Positions 32,414 through 40,938 of a stretch of DNA of 64,000 nt are shown here, one piece after another. Origin of the DNA: Pseudomonas sp. LD120 (GTDB lineage: Bacteria; Pseudomonadota; Gammaproteobacteria; Pseudomonadales; Pseudomonadaceae); NCBI RefSeq assembly GCF_009861525.1, contig NZ_WVHL01000005.1, positions 1,488,001 to 1,552,000 of the forward strand. The letters run 5' to 3'. The notes beneath the pieces were generated by a model. That model had not been told where the DNA came from. It worked only from the letters and a program-made list of their open reading frames with translations, and ran no database searches. The first letter of the stretch is position 1, and every line of letters begins with the position of its first letter. A program made the position numbers and the translations under genes.

Positions 32414-32420
32414 GCCTTAG

Positions 32421-32476
32421 GTGGTAAAAAGACAGCGGATTGTGTCGGGAAAGTCTCAACACTGAGTTTTTACCAC
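32421..32476 (+). repeat. Long-loop inverted repeat downstream of eno
   Basis: GTGGTAAAAA (32421-32430) and TTTTTACCAC (32467-32476) are a perfect 10-bp inverted repeat with a 36-nt interior, 8 bases after the eno stop. Function unknown; it could be a mRNA 3' end structure. Confidence 0.45.
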
Positions 32477-32492
32477 TAATCTGATGCCTTAA

Positions 32493-32525
32493 GAGCACAA
32501 GCCTGGGTCTTCCAGGCTTCGTGCT
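32493..32525 (+). terminator. Hairpin between eno and ftsB
   Basis: AGCACAAGCCTGG (32493-32505) with CCAGGCTTCGTGCT (32512-32525) forms a long stem with one unpaired base. No T-run follows, so it is a weak or factor-assisted terminator or an mRNA-stabilising hairpin. Confidence 0.5.
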
Positions 32526-32584
32526 ATCAGTAGCTCCGAAGTTGTTGGCATGGCAGTCTTTTTTCACTGGATACCCGATATTCG

Positions 32585-32863
32585 ATGCGCAGTCCCAATT
32601 GGTTGTTCCTGGTCTTGCTCCTGCTGCTGGCTGGCTTGCAGTACCGCCTGTGGGTGGGGGACGGCAGTTTGGCCCAGGTTGCTGACTTGACTCAGCAGAT
32701 TGCCGACCAGCGTTCTGAAAATGAACGTTTGCTGGAGCGAAATCGCGTGCTTTATGCGGAAGTCCTGGAGCTGAAGAAAGGCATGGAGACCGTTGAAGAA
32801 CGGGCTCGCCATGAATTGGGCATGGTCAAGGAGGGTGAAACCCTCTACCAGTTGGCCCAATGA
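32585..32863 (+). CDS. ftsB: Cell division protein FtsB
   Basis: A 92-residue bitopic inner-membrane protein of the FtsQLB divisome subcomplex. One N-terminal membrane helix (WLFLVLLLLLAGLQY, about residues 4-18) is followed by a leucine-zipper-like coiled coil (about 25-70) and ends with ELGMVKEGETLYQL, typical of FtsB. The eno-ftsB-ispD order is conserved. It overlaps ispD by 4 bases (ATGA). Confidence 0.95.
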   Translation: MRSPNWLFLVLLLLLAGLQYRLWVGDGSLAQVADLTQQIADQRSENERLLERNRVLYAEVLELKKGMETVEERARHELGMVKEGETLYQLAQ

Positions 32864-33567
32864 GCGAAAAATTACCGGCCTTCTGGGCCGTGATTCCTGC
32901 CGCGGGCATTGGTGCTCGCATGGCTGCGGACCGTCCCAAGCAGTACCTGCAATTGGGCGGACGTACCATTCTCGAACACAGCCTTGGCTGTTTTCTCGAT
33001 CACCCTGGCCTTAAGGGACTGGTGGTCAGTCTGGCGCTTGATGATCCTTATTGGCCGACCTTGGCCTGTGCCGATGATTCGCGCATCCAGCGGGTCGAAG
33101 GGGGGGCGGAGCGCTCCGGTTCGGTGCTCAATGCATTGCTCCATCTGCACGCCCAGGGGGCTGCTGATGAGGATTGGGTGCTGGTTCACGATGCCGCACG
33201 ACCGAATCTTTCTCGGGATGACCTGGACAAGCTGCTGGCTGAGTTGGCGGCGGATCCGGTGGGTGGTCTGCTGGCAGTGCCGGCCCGTGACACTCTGAAG
33301 CGAATTGATAAACACGGTCGGGTACTGGAAACCGTGGATCGCAGCCTGATCTGGCAAGCCTATACGCCGCAGATGTTCCGCCTTGGGGCCTTGCATCGTG
33401 CTCTGGCCGACAGCCTGGTAGCGGATGTGGCGATTACCGACGAAGCATCGGCCATGGAGTGGGCCGGCCAGGCACCGCGGCTGATCGAAGGGCGCTCCGA
33501 TAACCTCAAGGTTACTCGCCCCGAAGACCTGGAATGGCTGCGCCAGCGCTGGTCCAATCGGCCTTGA
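32860..33567 (+). CDS. ispD: 2-C-methyl-D-erythritol 4-phosphate cytidylyltransferase
   Basis: A 235-residue nucleotidyltransferase, third step of the MEP isoprenoid pathway. The CTP-binding loop AVIPAAGIGARMAADRPKQY and the VHDAARPNLS and DEASAMEW motifs are present. In Pseudomonas ispD and ispF are separated by the formaldehyde cassette, as here, rather than adjacent as in E. coli. Confidence 0.97.
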   Translation: MSEKLPAFWAVIPAAGIGARMAADRPKQYLQLGGRTILEHSLGCFLDHPGLKGLVVSLALDDPYWPTLACADDSRIQRVEGGAERSGSVLNALLHLHAQGAADEDWVLVHDAARPNLSRDDLDKLLAELAADPVGGLLAVPARDTLKRIDKHGRVLETVDRSLIWQAYTPQMFRLGALHRALADSLVADVAITDEASAMEWAGQAPRLIEGRSDNLKVTRPEDLEWLRQRWSNRP

Positions 33568-33674
33568 GTGGTGATGCGCTGAACCTTGTGCCACTGCCGC
33601 AGGTTGCGAGCGACGCTGAAGGGCGGTGCGGCGCTTGAGGGAGTTGTGGGCCTTGTCGCAGTCTGCGGCTGAGG

Positions 33675-34574
33675 CTACAAATCGCGGTACTCCGGGCGAG
33701 CGGCCAAGCCATGCTTGAGATAATCCACCAGCTTGCGCACTTTTGGCGACAGGTGACGTTGTTGCGGATACAGCGCCCAGACGGCGGTGTTGGGCGGCTG
33801 GTGGGCTTCCAGCAAAGAGATCAGGGTACCGTTTTGCAGGTGTTCCAATACGTAGTAATCCGGCAACTGACACAGTCCAACCCCTTGTAGTGCAGCCTCC
33901 AGTACCGCCTGCCCGCTATTACAGCGCCAATTTCCCTGCACCCGTTGCGAAAACTCCCGTCCATCCTGTACCAATTGCCAGAGGTCCGAACTGCCCACCA
34001 GGCAGTTGTGGCGGTTCAGTTCCGAGAGGCTGTGGGGGCGCCCGTAGCGCTCCAGGTAAGAAGGTGAGGCGCACAGGTACATGCGTCGCGGGGCGAGGCG
34101 AGTGGCTACCAGGCGTGAGTCCTGCAAACGTCCCAGGCGAATTGCCAGGTCCAGCCCTTCATGCACCAGATCGAGGGTTCGGTTGCTCAGTTCGATGTCC
34201 ACCCGCAGTTGTGGATAGAGCCCCATGAAGCGAGTTACCAGCGGCACGATAAAGCGTTCGCCGTAAGCCACCGCACAGGTCATGCGCAGCATGCCCTTAG
34301 GCTCGCTGGTCAGGTCGCCCACGGCTCGTAACGCTTCGTCGCGTCCGTCCTGTAGACGCTGGCAGTGCTGAAGAAAGGTTTGCCCGGCTTCGGTCAAAGT
34401 CACTCGGCGGGTGCTTCGATACAACAGTCGGGTCTGCAGACGCTCTTCAAGGCGCGCCACCTGGCGGCTTATATGGGATGAGGACACGCCCAGGCGCTCG
34501 GCGGCTGCGGTGAACTGGCTGCATTCGGCGACGGCGACAAATTCGTCGATACCCTCCCAGCGGTTTTCAATCAT
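33675..34574 (-). CDS. gfnR: LysR-family regulator of the formaldehyde cassette (GfnR-like)
   Basis: A 299-residue LysR-type transcription factor: winged helix-turn-helix at residues 1-65 (TAAAERLGVSSSHISRQVARLE) and a periplasmic-binding-like effector domain after about residue 90. It is divergent from the glutathione-dependent formaldehyde dehydrogenase gene, with 104 bp between. In P. aeruginosa the equivalent gene activates adhC and fghA in response to formaldehyde. The symbol rests on position and family, so it is probable and not proven. Confidence 0.85.
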   Translation of the reverse strand: MIENRWEGIDEFVAVAECSQFTAAAERLGVSSSHISRQVARLEERLQTRLLYRSTRRVTLTEAGQTFLQHCQRLQDGRDEALRAVGDLTSEPKGMLRMTCAVAYGERFIVPLVTRFMGLYPQLRVDIELSNRTLDLVHEGLDLAIRLGRLQDSRLVATRLAPRRMYLCASPSYLERYGRPHSLSELNRHNCLVGSSDLWQLVQDGREFSQRVQGNWRCNSGQAVLEAALQGVGLCQLPDYYVLEHLQNGTLISLLEAHQPPNTAVWALYPQQRHLSPKVRKLVDYLKHGLAARPEYRDL

Positions 34575-34678
34575 TGATTATCCCTGCATAGCAATAATGT
34601 TTTGCTTTTACCTGGATTATTCATCGCATCGCACTGTTTTACACTCGTTGCCTCGTTTTTATTCGCTGGAGAGTCAGG
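34575..34678. promoter_or_regulatory. Divergent regulator/dehydrogenase promoter region
   Basis: A 104-bp AT-rich gap between gfnR and the dehydrogenase gene. It holds ATTGATTATCCCTGCATAGC next to the regulator start and TTTTACACTCGTTGCC near the dehydrogenase. LysR proteins usually bind such divergent gaps; no single site can be fixed by eye. Confidence 0.4.
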
Positions 34679-35791
34679 ATGATCAAGTCGCGTGCTGCCG
34701 TAGCCTTCGAGGCCAAGAAACCTCTGGAGATCGTCGAAGTGGACGTTGCCATGCCCAAAGCCGGTGAGGTTTTGCTGCGGGTTGTTGCCTCTGGCGTGTG
34801 TCACACCGACGCGTACACCCTCTCTGGCGCCGACCCCGAGGGCATTTTTCCGGCGATCCTTGGGCACGAAGGTGGCGCGGTGGTGGAAGCGGTGGGCGAA
34901 GGCGTGACCTCGGTAGCAGTGGGCGATCATGTGATTCCGCTGTACACCCCGGAATGCGGCAAGTGCAAATTCTGTCTGTCGGGCAAGACCAACCTCTGCC
35001 AGGCGATTCGTGCGACCCAAGGTAAAGGGCTGATGCCCGATGGCACCACGCGCTTCTCCTACAAAGGTCAGCCGATTTTCCACTACATGGGCACCTCGAC
35101 TTTCTCCGAGTACACCGTGTTGCCGGAAATCTCCGTAGCCAAGATTCCCAAGGACGCGCCTTTGGAAAAGGTCTGCCTGCTGGGCTGCGGCGTGACCACC
35201 GGTATTGGTGCGGTGATCAATACTGCCAAGGTCAAGGCCGGTGACACCGTGGCCATCTTCGGTCTGGGCGGCATAGGCTTGTCGGCGGTAATCGGCGCGG
35301 TCAAGGCCAAGGCCGGACGCATCATTGCCATCGACATCAACCCGGCCAAGTTCGAAATCGCCAAGCAACTGGGGGCAACCGATTGCGTCAACCCCAAGGA
35401 CTTCGACCGTCCGATCCAGGACGTCATCGTCGACATGACCGACGGCGGCGTAGACTTCTCCTTCGAATGCATTGGCAATGTGCAATTGATGCGTGCTGCG
35501 CTGGAGTGCTGCCACAAGGGTTGGGGGGAGTCGGTGATCATCGGCGTTGCCGGTGCGGGCCAGGAGATTTCCACCCGTCCGTTCCAACTGGTGACTGGCC
35601 GCGTCTGGCGCGGTTCGGCGTTTGGCGGGGTGCGCGGTCGCAGCGAGTTGCCGAGCTACGTAGAAATGTCCCAGACCGGTGAAATTCCCCTGGATACCTT
35701 CATCACCCACACCATGGGCCTGGAAGACATCAATAAGGCTTTCGACCTGATGCACGAAGGCAAGAGCATTCGTTCCGTCATTCACTTCTAA
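34679..35791 (+). CDS. adhC: S-(hydroxymethyl)glutathione dehydrogenase (class III alcohol dehydrogenase)
   Basis: A 370-residue zinc-dependent enzyme (FrmA/AdhC) that oxidises the spontaneous formaldehyde-glutathione adduct to S-formylglutathione with NAD+, and can also reduce S-nitrosoglutathione. Catalytic zinc ligands are in GVCHTDAYT and ILGHEGGAV; the structural zinc cysteines are in ECGKCKFCLSGKTNLC; the NAD-binding GLGGIGLS follows. It is the first gene of a two-gene unit with fghA and is divergent from its probable regulator. Confidence 0.97.
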   Translation: MIKSRAAVAFEAKKPLEIVEVDVAMPKAGEVLLRVVASGVCHTDAYTLSGADPEGIFPAILGHEGGAVVEAVGEGVTSVAVGDHVIPLYTPECGKCKFCLSGKTNLCQAIRATQGKGLMPDGTTRFSYKGQPIFHYMGTSTFSEYTVLPEISVAKIPKDAPLEKVCLLGCGVTTGIGAVINTAKVKAGDTVAIFGLGGIGLSAVIGAVKAKAGRIIAIDINPAKFEIAKQLGATDCVNPKDFDRPIQDVIVDMTDGGVDFSFECIGNVQLMRAALECCHKGWGESVIIGVAGAGQEISTRPFQLVTGRVWRGSAFGGVRGRSELPSYVEMSQTGEIPLDTFITHTMGLEDINKAFDLMHEGKSIRSVIHF

Positions 35792-35802
35792 GAGCCGCGA
35801 CA

Positions 35803-35845
35803 AGCTGCAAGCCATGAGCATCAAGCGGGTTTCCCACTTGCAGCT
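35803..35845 (+). repeat. Inverted repeat between adhC and fghA
   Basis: AGCTGCAAG (35803-35811) and CTTGCAGCT (35837-35845) are perfect inverted copies, and GCTTGCGGCTTGCGGCTGG follows. The CTTGCAGCTTGC-type sequence recurs between Pseudomonas genes as a dispersed repeat. It sits within the 86-bp gap of an otherwise tight gene pair. Confidence 0.5.
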
Positions 35846-35877
35846 CAGCGCTTGCGGCTTGCGGCTGGAGGCCTGTC

Positions 35878-36735
35878 ATGAGTCTGGAAAACCTGTCCTG
35901 CCAGAAGAGCTTCGGCGGCTGGCACAAACGCTACAAGCATCATTCCCAGGTATTGGGCTGCGACATGGTGTTCGCCGTGTATTTGCCGCCGCAAGCCGAG
36001 CAGGGCGGCAAGCTGCCCGTGCTGTATTGGCTGTCCGGACTGACCTGCACCGACGAGAACTTCATGCAAAAGGCCGGCGCCCAGCGCATGGCTGCCGAGC
36101 TTGGGTTGATTATCGTCGCTCCGGACACCAGTCCGCGTGGTGCCGGTGTGCCCGATGACCCTGACGGCGCCTGGGATTTTGGTCTGGGTGCCGGGTTCTA
36201 CTTGAACGCAACCCAAGAACCCTGGGCCCAGCACTATCGGATGCACGATTATGTGGTCGATGAGCTGCCCGCGTTGGTGGAGGCGCATTTCCCAGCCTCG
36301 GAGAAGCGGGGTATCAGCGGACATTCCATGGGCGGGCACGGGGCTTTGGTCTGTGCATTGCGTAATCCAGGGCGCTACCAGTCGGTGTCGGCTTTCGCAC
36401 CCATCAGTAACCCTATGGACTGTCCTTGGGGGCAGAAGGCATTTTCCCGTTACTTGGGCGACGAGCGCTCACGTTGGCGCGAATGGGATGCCAGCGTATT
36501 GATTGCCGAGGTGCCCCATAAGCTGTCGCTGCTGGTGGATCAAGGAGACCGTGATGATTTTCTCGTCACCCAACTCAAGCCGGAAGTGTTGCAGCAGGTG
36601 GCAAAGAATGCCGGCCATGAACTGACGTTGCGCATGCAGCCGGGTTACGACCACAGCTATTTCTTTATCGCCAGTTTCATTGACGAGCACTTACAGCACC
36701 ATGCGCGTGCTCTTAACCCTCAGGTGCCCGACTAA
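35878..36735 (+). CDS. fghA: S-formylglutathione hydrolase
   Basis: A 285-residue alpha/beta hydrolase of the esterase D family that hydrolyses S-formylglutathione to formate and glutathione, completing the detoxification started by AdhC. The nucleophile serine is in SGHSMGGHGAL (GxSxG), the acid in DQGDRDDFL and the histidine in PGYDHSYFFI. RBS GGAGG precedes ATG at 35878. Length and motifs match the family. Confidence 0.96.
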   Translation: MSLENLSCQKSFGGWHKRYKHHSQVLGCDMVFAVYLPPQAEQGGKLPVLYWLSGLTCTDENFMQKAGAQRMAAELGLIIVAPDTSPRGAGVPDDPDGAWDFGLGAGFYLNATQEPWAQHYRMHDYVVDELPALVEAHFPASEKRGISGHSMGGHGALVCALRNPGRYQSVSAFAPISNPMDCPWGQKAFSRYLGDERSRWREWDASVLIAEVPHKLSLLVDQGDRDDFLVTQLKPEVLQQVAKNAGHELTLRMQPGYDHSYFFIASFIDEHLQHHARALNPQVPD

Positions 36736-36790
36736 AACGCGCTGCACATCGGCCATGGCGCCTTAATACCTGCCAAAGCGGGTAGAATCA

Positions 36791-36817
36791 CGCCCTGACT
36801 TTTTCGGGGCGTTTTTT
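36791..36817 (+). terminator. Terminator-like hairpin overlapping the ispF ribosome binding site
   Basis: CGCCC (36791-36795) pairs with GGGCG (36807-36811), followed by T6 ending directly at the ispF ATG. The 3' arm GGGGCG is also the only candidate Shine-Dalgarno sequence for ispF, so folding would hide it. A TAGAAT hexamer at 36783-36788 could be the -10 of a promoter for ispF. Confidence 0.5.
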
Positions 36818-37291
36818 ATGCGTATTGGCCACGGCTACGATGTGCACCGTTTCGCGGAGGGCGACTTCATCACCTTGGGTGGTGTGCGTATCTCCCATCA
36901 TTCTGGGTTACTGGCCCATTCCGATGGTGACGTGCTGTTGCACGCGCTCAGCGATGCGCTATTGGGCGCCGCTGCGCTCGGGGATATCGGCCTACATTTT
37001 CCGGACACCGACCCGCAATTCAAAGGCGCCGACAGTCGGGTACTGCTGCGGCATGTCGTGGCGCTGATTCATGCCAAGGGCTGGACGATCGGTAATGTCG
37101 ACAACACCATCATCGCCCAGGCCCCGAAAATGGCGCCTCATATTGAAACCATGCGTGCCTTGATTGCCGCTGATCTGCAAATTGAACTGGACCAAGTGAA
37201 CGTGAAGGCAACCACCACTGAAAAGCTCGGTTTCGTTGGCCGTGAAGAGGGCATTGCGGTGCACTCCGTAGCCTTGTTGCAACGCCCATGA
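36818..37291 (+). CDS. ispF: 2-C-methyl-D-erythritol 2,4-cyclodiphosphate synthase
   Basis: A 157-residue trimeric zinc enzyme of the MEP pathway. The zinc ligands are in GYDVHRF (D, H) and near SDGDVLLHAL (H); the cyclodiphosphate is bound by the conserved TTEKLGFVGREEGIA loop. It overlaps truD by 4 bases (ATGA), beginning the ispF-truD-surE-pcm-nlpD-rpoS series. Confidence 0.97.
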   Translation: MRIGHGYDVHRFAEGDFITLGGVRISHHSGLLAHSDGDVLLHALSDALLGAAALGDIGLHFPDTDPQFKGADSRVLLRHVVALIHAKGWTIGNVDNTIIAQAPKMAPHIETMRALIAADLQIELDQVNVKATTTEKLGFVGREEGIAVHSVALLQRP

Positions 37292-38346
37292 ATGAACTGC
37301 AACTCTTGGGCCCGCGGGCCTATGGCGAGACCTTGGGCTGCGCGGTACTCAAAGCCACCGCCGAAGACTTCCAGGTCGATGAGGTGCTTGATATTCCACT
37401 GAGCGGCGACGGCGAACACCTGTGGCTGTGGGTGGAAAAGCGTGGCTTGAACACCGAAGAAGCGGCGCGTCGAATTGCCAAGGCGGCAGGAGTACCATTG
37501 CGTACGGTCAGCTACGCCGGGCTCAAGGACCGACAAGCGCTGACCCGTCAGTGGTTCAGCGTACAACTGCCTGGCAAGGCCGATCCGGACCTTGGCGCGG
37601 CACAAGACCACACCTTGAACATTCTCAAGACCACCCGTCACAAGCGCAAGCTGCAACGCGGTGCTCATGCGGCCAATGGCTTCACGCTGCGACTGACTGC
37701 GCTCAAGGCTGATCAGGCTGCCATCGATGAGCGTTTGAAATGCATTGCCCAGCAAGGGATCCCCAACTATTTCGGTGCCCAGCGTTTCGGCCATGAGGGC
37801 GGCAATCTGGTGGATGCCCGTGACTGGGCGGCGCGTCAGGCGCTACCAGAACAGCGCAATGTGCGCTCAAGGTTGCTGTCCACGGCCCGCAGCTACCTAT
37901 TCAATCAGGTGCTGGCGGCGCGAGTGGCCGATGGCAGTTGGCAGCGGGCCCAGGAGGGCGATCTGCTGGCGTTTACCGATAGCCGCAGTTTTTTCATGGC
38001 AGGGCAAGCTGAGTGCTCGGACCCACGATTGGCGATTCTCGACCTGCACCCCACGGGGCCATTGTGGGGTGAAGGGGCGTCTCCCGCTGGCGGCATGACC
38101 CACGACCTTGAGCAGGACGTCGCCACGCGCGAGGCCGCATTGTGCGATTGGCTGATAAAAGCCGGCATGAGCCACGAACGACGCATCCTGCGGCTGCCCA
38201 TTGGCGGTTTGACGTGGCATTATCCTGTGCCTGACATTCTGCAACTGGAATTCGTCCTGCCGGCCGGATGCTTCGCCACCGCATTGGTGCGCGAGCTCGT
38301 CGATCTAGCGCCAGTGGGGCAGACGGACAGCCCATGCGTATTCTGA
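37288..38346 (+). CDS. truD: tRNA pseudouridine(13) synthase
   Basis: A 352-residue pseudouridine synthase of the TruD family that modifies U13 of tRNA-Glu. The catalytic aspartate lies in SYAGLKDRQALTRQWFS (AGLKD), and NYFGAQRFG is the second signature. The protein ends inside the next gene, overlapping surE by 13 bases. This tight packing with surE and pcm is conserved in Gammaproteobacteria. Confidence 0.96.
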   Translation: MNELQLLGPRAYGETLGCAVLKATAEDFQVDEVLDIPLSGDGEHLWLWVEKRGLNTEEAARRIAKAAGVPLRTVSYAGLKDRQALTRQWFSVQLPGKADPDLGAAQDHTLNILKTTRHKRKLQRGAHAANGFTLRLTALKADQAAIDERLKCIAQQGIPNYFGAQRFGHEGGNLVDARDWAARQALPEQRNVRSRLLSTARSYLFNQVLAARVADGSWQRAQEGDLLAFTDSRSFFMAGQAECSDPRLAILDLHPTGPLWGEGASPAGGMTHDLEQDVATREAALCDWLIKAGMSHERRILRLPIGGLTWHYPVPDILQLEFVLPAGCFATALVRELVDLAPVGQTDSPCVF

Positions 38347-39083
38347 TCTCTAACGATGATGGGGTGACTGCACCCGGTATCGCTGCGCTGCATGCTGCGC
38401 TGGCGGATTACGCCGAGTGTGTGGTTATCGCACCGGACCAAGACAAAAGCGGCGCCAGCAGCTCGTTGACGCTCGACCGTCCGTTGCATCCGCATACCCT
38501 GAGTAATGGCTATATCAGCATCAACGGCACACCAACCGACTGTGTTCACCTGGGGCTCAATGGCCTGCTGGAGCATGAGCCGGATATGGTGGTGTCAGGA
38601 ATCAACCTGGGGGCCAACCTCGGGGATGACGTGTTGTATTCCGGGACTGTCGCTGCCGCCCTGGAAGGGCGCTTCCTGCAGCGTCCGGCGATTGCCTTTT
38701 CGCTGGTGTCGCGTCAGGTGGAAAACCTCGCGACCGCAGCCCATTTCGCGCGCAAGCTTGTCGAAGCACAGCGCTTGCTGGATTTACCACCACGGACGGT
38801 GTTGAACGTGAATATCCCGAATCTGCCACTCGATCATATTCGTGGCATCCAACTGACCCGCCTGGGTCACCGCGCACGCGCCGCTGCGCCGATGAAGGTC
38901 GTCGACCCTCGCGGCAAGTCGGGTTACTGGATTGCTGCTGCCGGCGACGCTGAAGATGGCGGGCCAGGTACTGATTTTCATGCGGTCATGCAAGGCTACG
39001 TATCTATCACGCCATTGCAGTTGGACCGTACCTTCAATGACGCATTCAGGAGCCTGGATGGCTGGTTGGAGGGGCTGCGCTGA
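38334..39083 (+). CDS. surE: 5'-nucleotidase/polyphosphatase SurE
   Basis: A 249-residue metal-dependent phosphatase acting on nucleoside monophosphates and short polyphosphate, linked to stationary-phase survival. The start at 38334 gives MRILISNDDGVTAPGI with the metal-binding DD pair; GINLGANLGDDVLYSGTVAAA is the second signature. The frame is open upstream inside truD but without homology. It overlaps pcm by one base. Confidence 0.96.
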   Translation: MRILISNDDGVTAPGIAALHAALADYAECVVIAPDQDKSGASSSLTLDRPLHPHTLSNGYISINGTPTDCVHLGLNGLLEHEPDMVVSGINLGANLGDDVLYSGTVAAALEGRFLQRPAIAFSLVSRQVENLATAAHFARKLVEAQRLLDLPPRTVLNVNIPNLPLDHIRGIQLTRLGHRARAAAPMKVVDPRGKSGYWIAAAGDAEDGGPGTDFHAVMQGYVSITPLQLDRTFNDAFRSLDGWLEGLR

Positions 39084-39760
39084 TGGCCCGTGAGCAAGAC
39101 GATCTACTGCGTCGGGGAATCGGCATGACCTCCCAGCGTACCCGTGAACGCCTGATTCAGCGCTTGTATGATGAAGGCTTGTCCAATCCCCAGGTACTGG
39201 AAGTCATTCGTCGCACACCGCGGCATCTGTTTGTCGATGAGGCGCTGGCCCATCGTGCTTATGAAGACACCGCACTGCCAATCGGCCACAACCAGACCAT
39301 CTCCCAGCCTTACATGGTGGCCCGCATGAGCGAGCTGCTGTTGGCGGCCGGCCCGTTGGACAAGGTACTGGAGATCGGGACGGGCTCCGGCTATCAGACG
39401 GCGGTCTTGTCGCAACTGGTGGAACGGGTGTTTTCGGTGGAGCGGATCAAGGTGCTGCAAGACCGGGCCAAAGAGCGCTTGCAAGAACTGAACTTGCGCA
39501 ACGTAGTGTTCCGCTGGGGCGATGGCTGGGAAGGCTGGCCGGCATTGGCGCCTTACAACGGCATCATTGTTACCGCCGTGGCCACTGACATTCCTCAGGC
39601 TCTGCTCGATCAACTGGCACCCGGCGGGCGCTTGGTGATCCCGGTGGGCGCAGGGGAAGTGCAACAACTGATGCTGATCATTCGTGACGAGCACGGTTTT
39701 TCCCGGCAGGTGCTGGGGGCGGTGCGTTTTGTGCCTCTGCTCAATGGTCCATTAGCCTGA
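39083..39760 (+). CDS. pcm: Protein-L-isoaspartate O-methyltransferase
   Basis: A SAM-dependent methyltransferase that repairs isoaspartyl residues in ageing proteins. The SAM-binding motif LEIGTGSGYQTAVLSQL and the substrate loop NQTISQPYMVARM are clear. From the ATG at 39083 the protein has 225 residues; a second ATG at 39125 (MTSQRTRERL) gives 211 residues, the length usual in P. aeruginosa, and could be the real start. Lies between surE and nlpD, as in many Gammaproteobacteria. Confidence 0.95.
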   Translation: MAREQDDLLRRGIGMTSQRTRERLIQRLYDEGLSNPQVLEVIRRTPRHLFVDEALAHRAYEDTALPIGHNQTISQPYMVARMSELLLAAGPLDKVLEIGTGSGYQTAVLSQLVERVFSVERIKVLQDRAKERLQELNLRNVVFRWGDGWEGWPALAPYNGIIVTAVATDIPQALLDQLAPGGRLVIPVGAGEVQQLMLIIRDEHGFSRQVLGAVRFVPLLNGPLA

Positions 39761-39971
39761 GCATTTGTTGAGCCTGGGTGAATTCTGTTTGATTGGCTGT
39801 GTCTTAGTGCCGTACTGATCGTCAATGAATGGGGCGCCAACCTGTGGCAACGTCTTGCAGCGGCCTGTTGTCCTTTGCCAGCGGTAAAGCTTCGGCCTCC
39901 AGTTATACTTGCGTCACTTCACGCCTGAGCAGGGCAATCTATATCGTCAACTACCACAAAGGGAGCGGCGG

Positions 39972-40832
39972 GTGAGTCTCACAGTCATTGCGCAGCGTAT
40001 GGGTATAACAAGCTTTCAGCGACTGATGATTGGCCTTGTCTTGAGTTCCTTGTTGGTCGGTTGCTCCAGCACCAAGTCCAGCAGCGTGAGTGTGGTTGAG
40101 CGCAATAGTAATGCGACGCCTCAACGTCCTACGGTGACCACTGGCCAATATGTCGTGCGGCGCGGCGATACGCTGTTTTCCATTGCCTTTCGTTATGGCT
40201 GGGATTACAAGGCTCTTGCGGCCCGTAACAGGATTGCCGAGCCGTACACCATTCATCCAGGACAAACCATCCGTTTTGATGGACGCAGCGGCGCGGCGCC
40301 GACTACGGTGGTTACCAGCACTCGATCCAGCACTTCGTCCTCCAGTAAAACTACGGTGATCCGTCGTCCTGCGGGGACAACAGCAGCGCCATCCAAGGGC
40401 GCCACGGCGAATCCGGCAAGCAAGCCTGCGCCTGCTCCGGTCACCCCTGCAGGCCCCGCTCCCACGGGTTGGGGCTGGCCTTCCAACGGCGTTCTTATTG
40501 GAAAATTCTCTTCAAACGGTAGTTTGAATAAAGGCATTGATATCGCCGGGGATTTGGGACAGCCTGTTTTAGCTGCGTCTGATGGGACAGTTGTTTACGC
40601 CGGGAGTGGCTTAAGGGGCTACGGCGAATTAGTCATCATCAAGCACAGCGAAACCTACGTCAGTGCTTACGGCCACAACCGCAAGCTATTGGTTCGGGAG
40701 GGGCAGCAGGTCAAAGTCGGACAGACAATTGCCGAGATGGGATCAACTGGTACTGACCGGGTGAAACTGCACTTTGAGATTCGCCGACAAGGTAAACCTG
40801 TAGATCCGCTGCAATTCCTGCCACGTCGTTGA
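39972..40832 (+). CDS. nlpD: Murein hydrolase activator NlpD (lipoprotein, LysM + M23)
   Basis: A 286-residue outer-membrane lipoprotein that activates an amidase during cell separation. The GTG at 39972, with RBS AAGGGAG, gives a short signal and the lipobox LLVGC; an upstream ATG at 39909 would add 21 residues before it. A LysM domain (YVVRRGDTLFSIAFRYGW) precedes a Ser/Thr/Pro/Ala-rich linker and a degenerate M23 peptidase domain (NKGIDIAGDLGQPV). In place of the HxxxD motif it has GIDIAG, and HFEIRRQGKPVDP keeps one histidine, as in non-catalytic activators. The main rpoS promoter usually lies in this gene. Confidence 0.95.
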   Translation: MSLTVIAQRMGITSFQRLMIGLVLSSLLVGCSSTKSSSVSVVERNSNATPQRPTVTTGQYVVRRGDTLFSIAFRYGWDYKALAARNRIAEPYTIHPGQTIRFDGRSGAAPTTVVTSTRSSTSSSSKTTVIRRPAGTTAAPSKGATANPASKPAPAPVTPAGPAPTGWGWPSNGVLIGKFSSNGSLNKGIDIAGDLGQPVLAASDGTVVYAGSGLRGYGELVIIKHSETYVSAYGHNRKLLVREGQQVKVGQTIAEMGSTGTDRVKLHFEIRRQGKPVDPLQFLPRR

Positions 40833-40938
40833 TCCGTTACCAGCCTGTTCCACTCGCGTAGAGGGAACAGGCTCCAGCGTTGCCAAGGATAGAGGCGCCG
40901 CTTGAGCCTGAGGTCGAACTCACCAAAGGACTATAACA

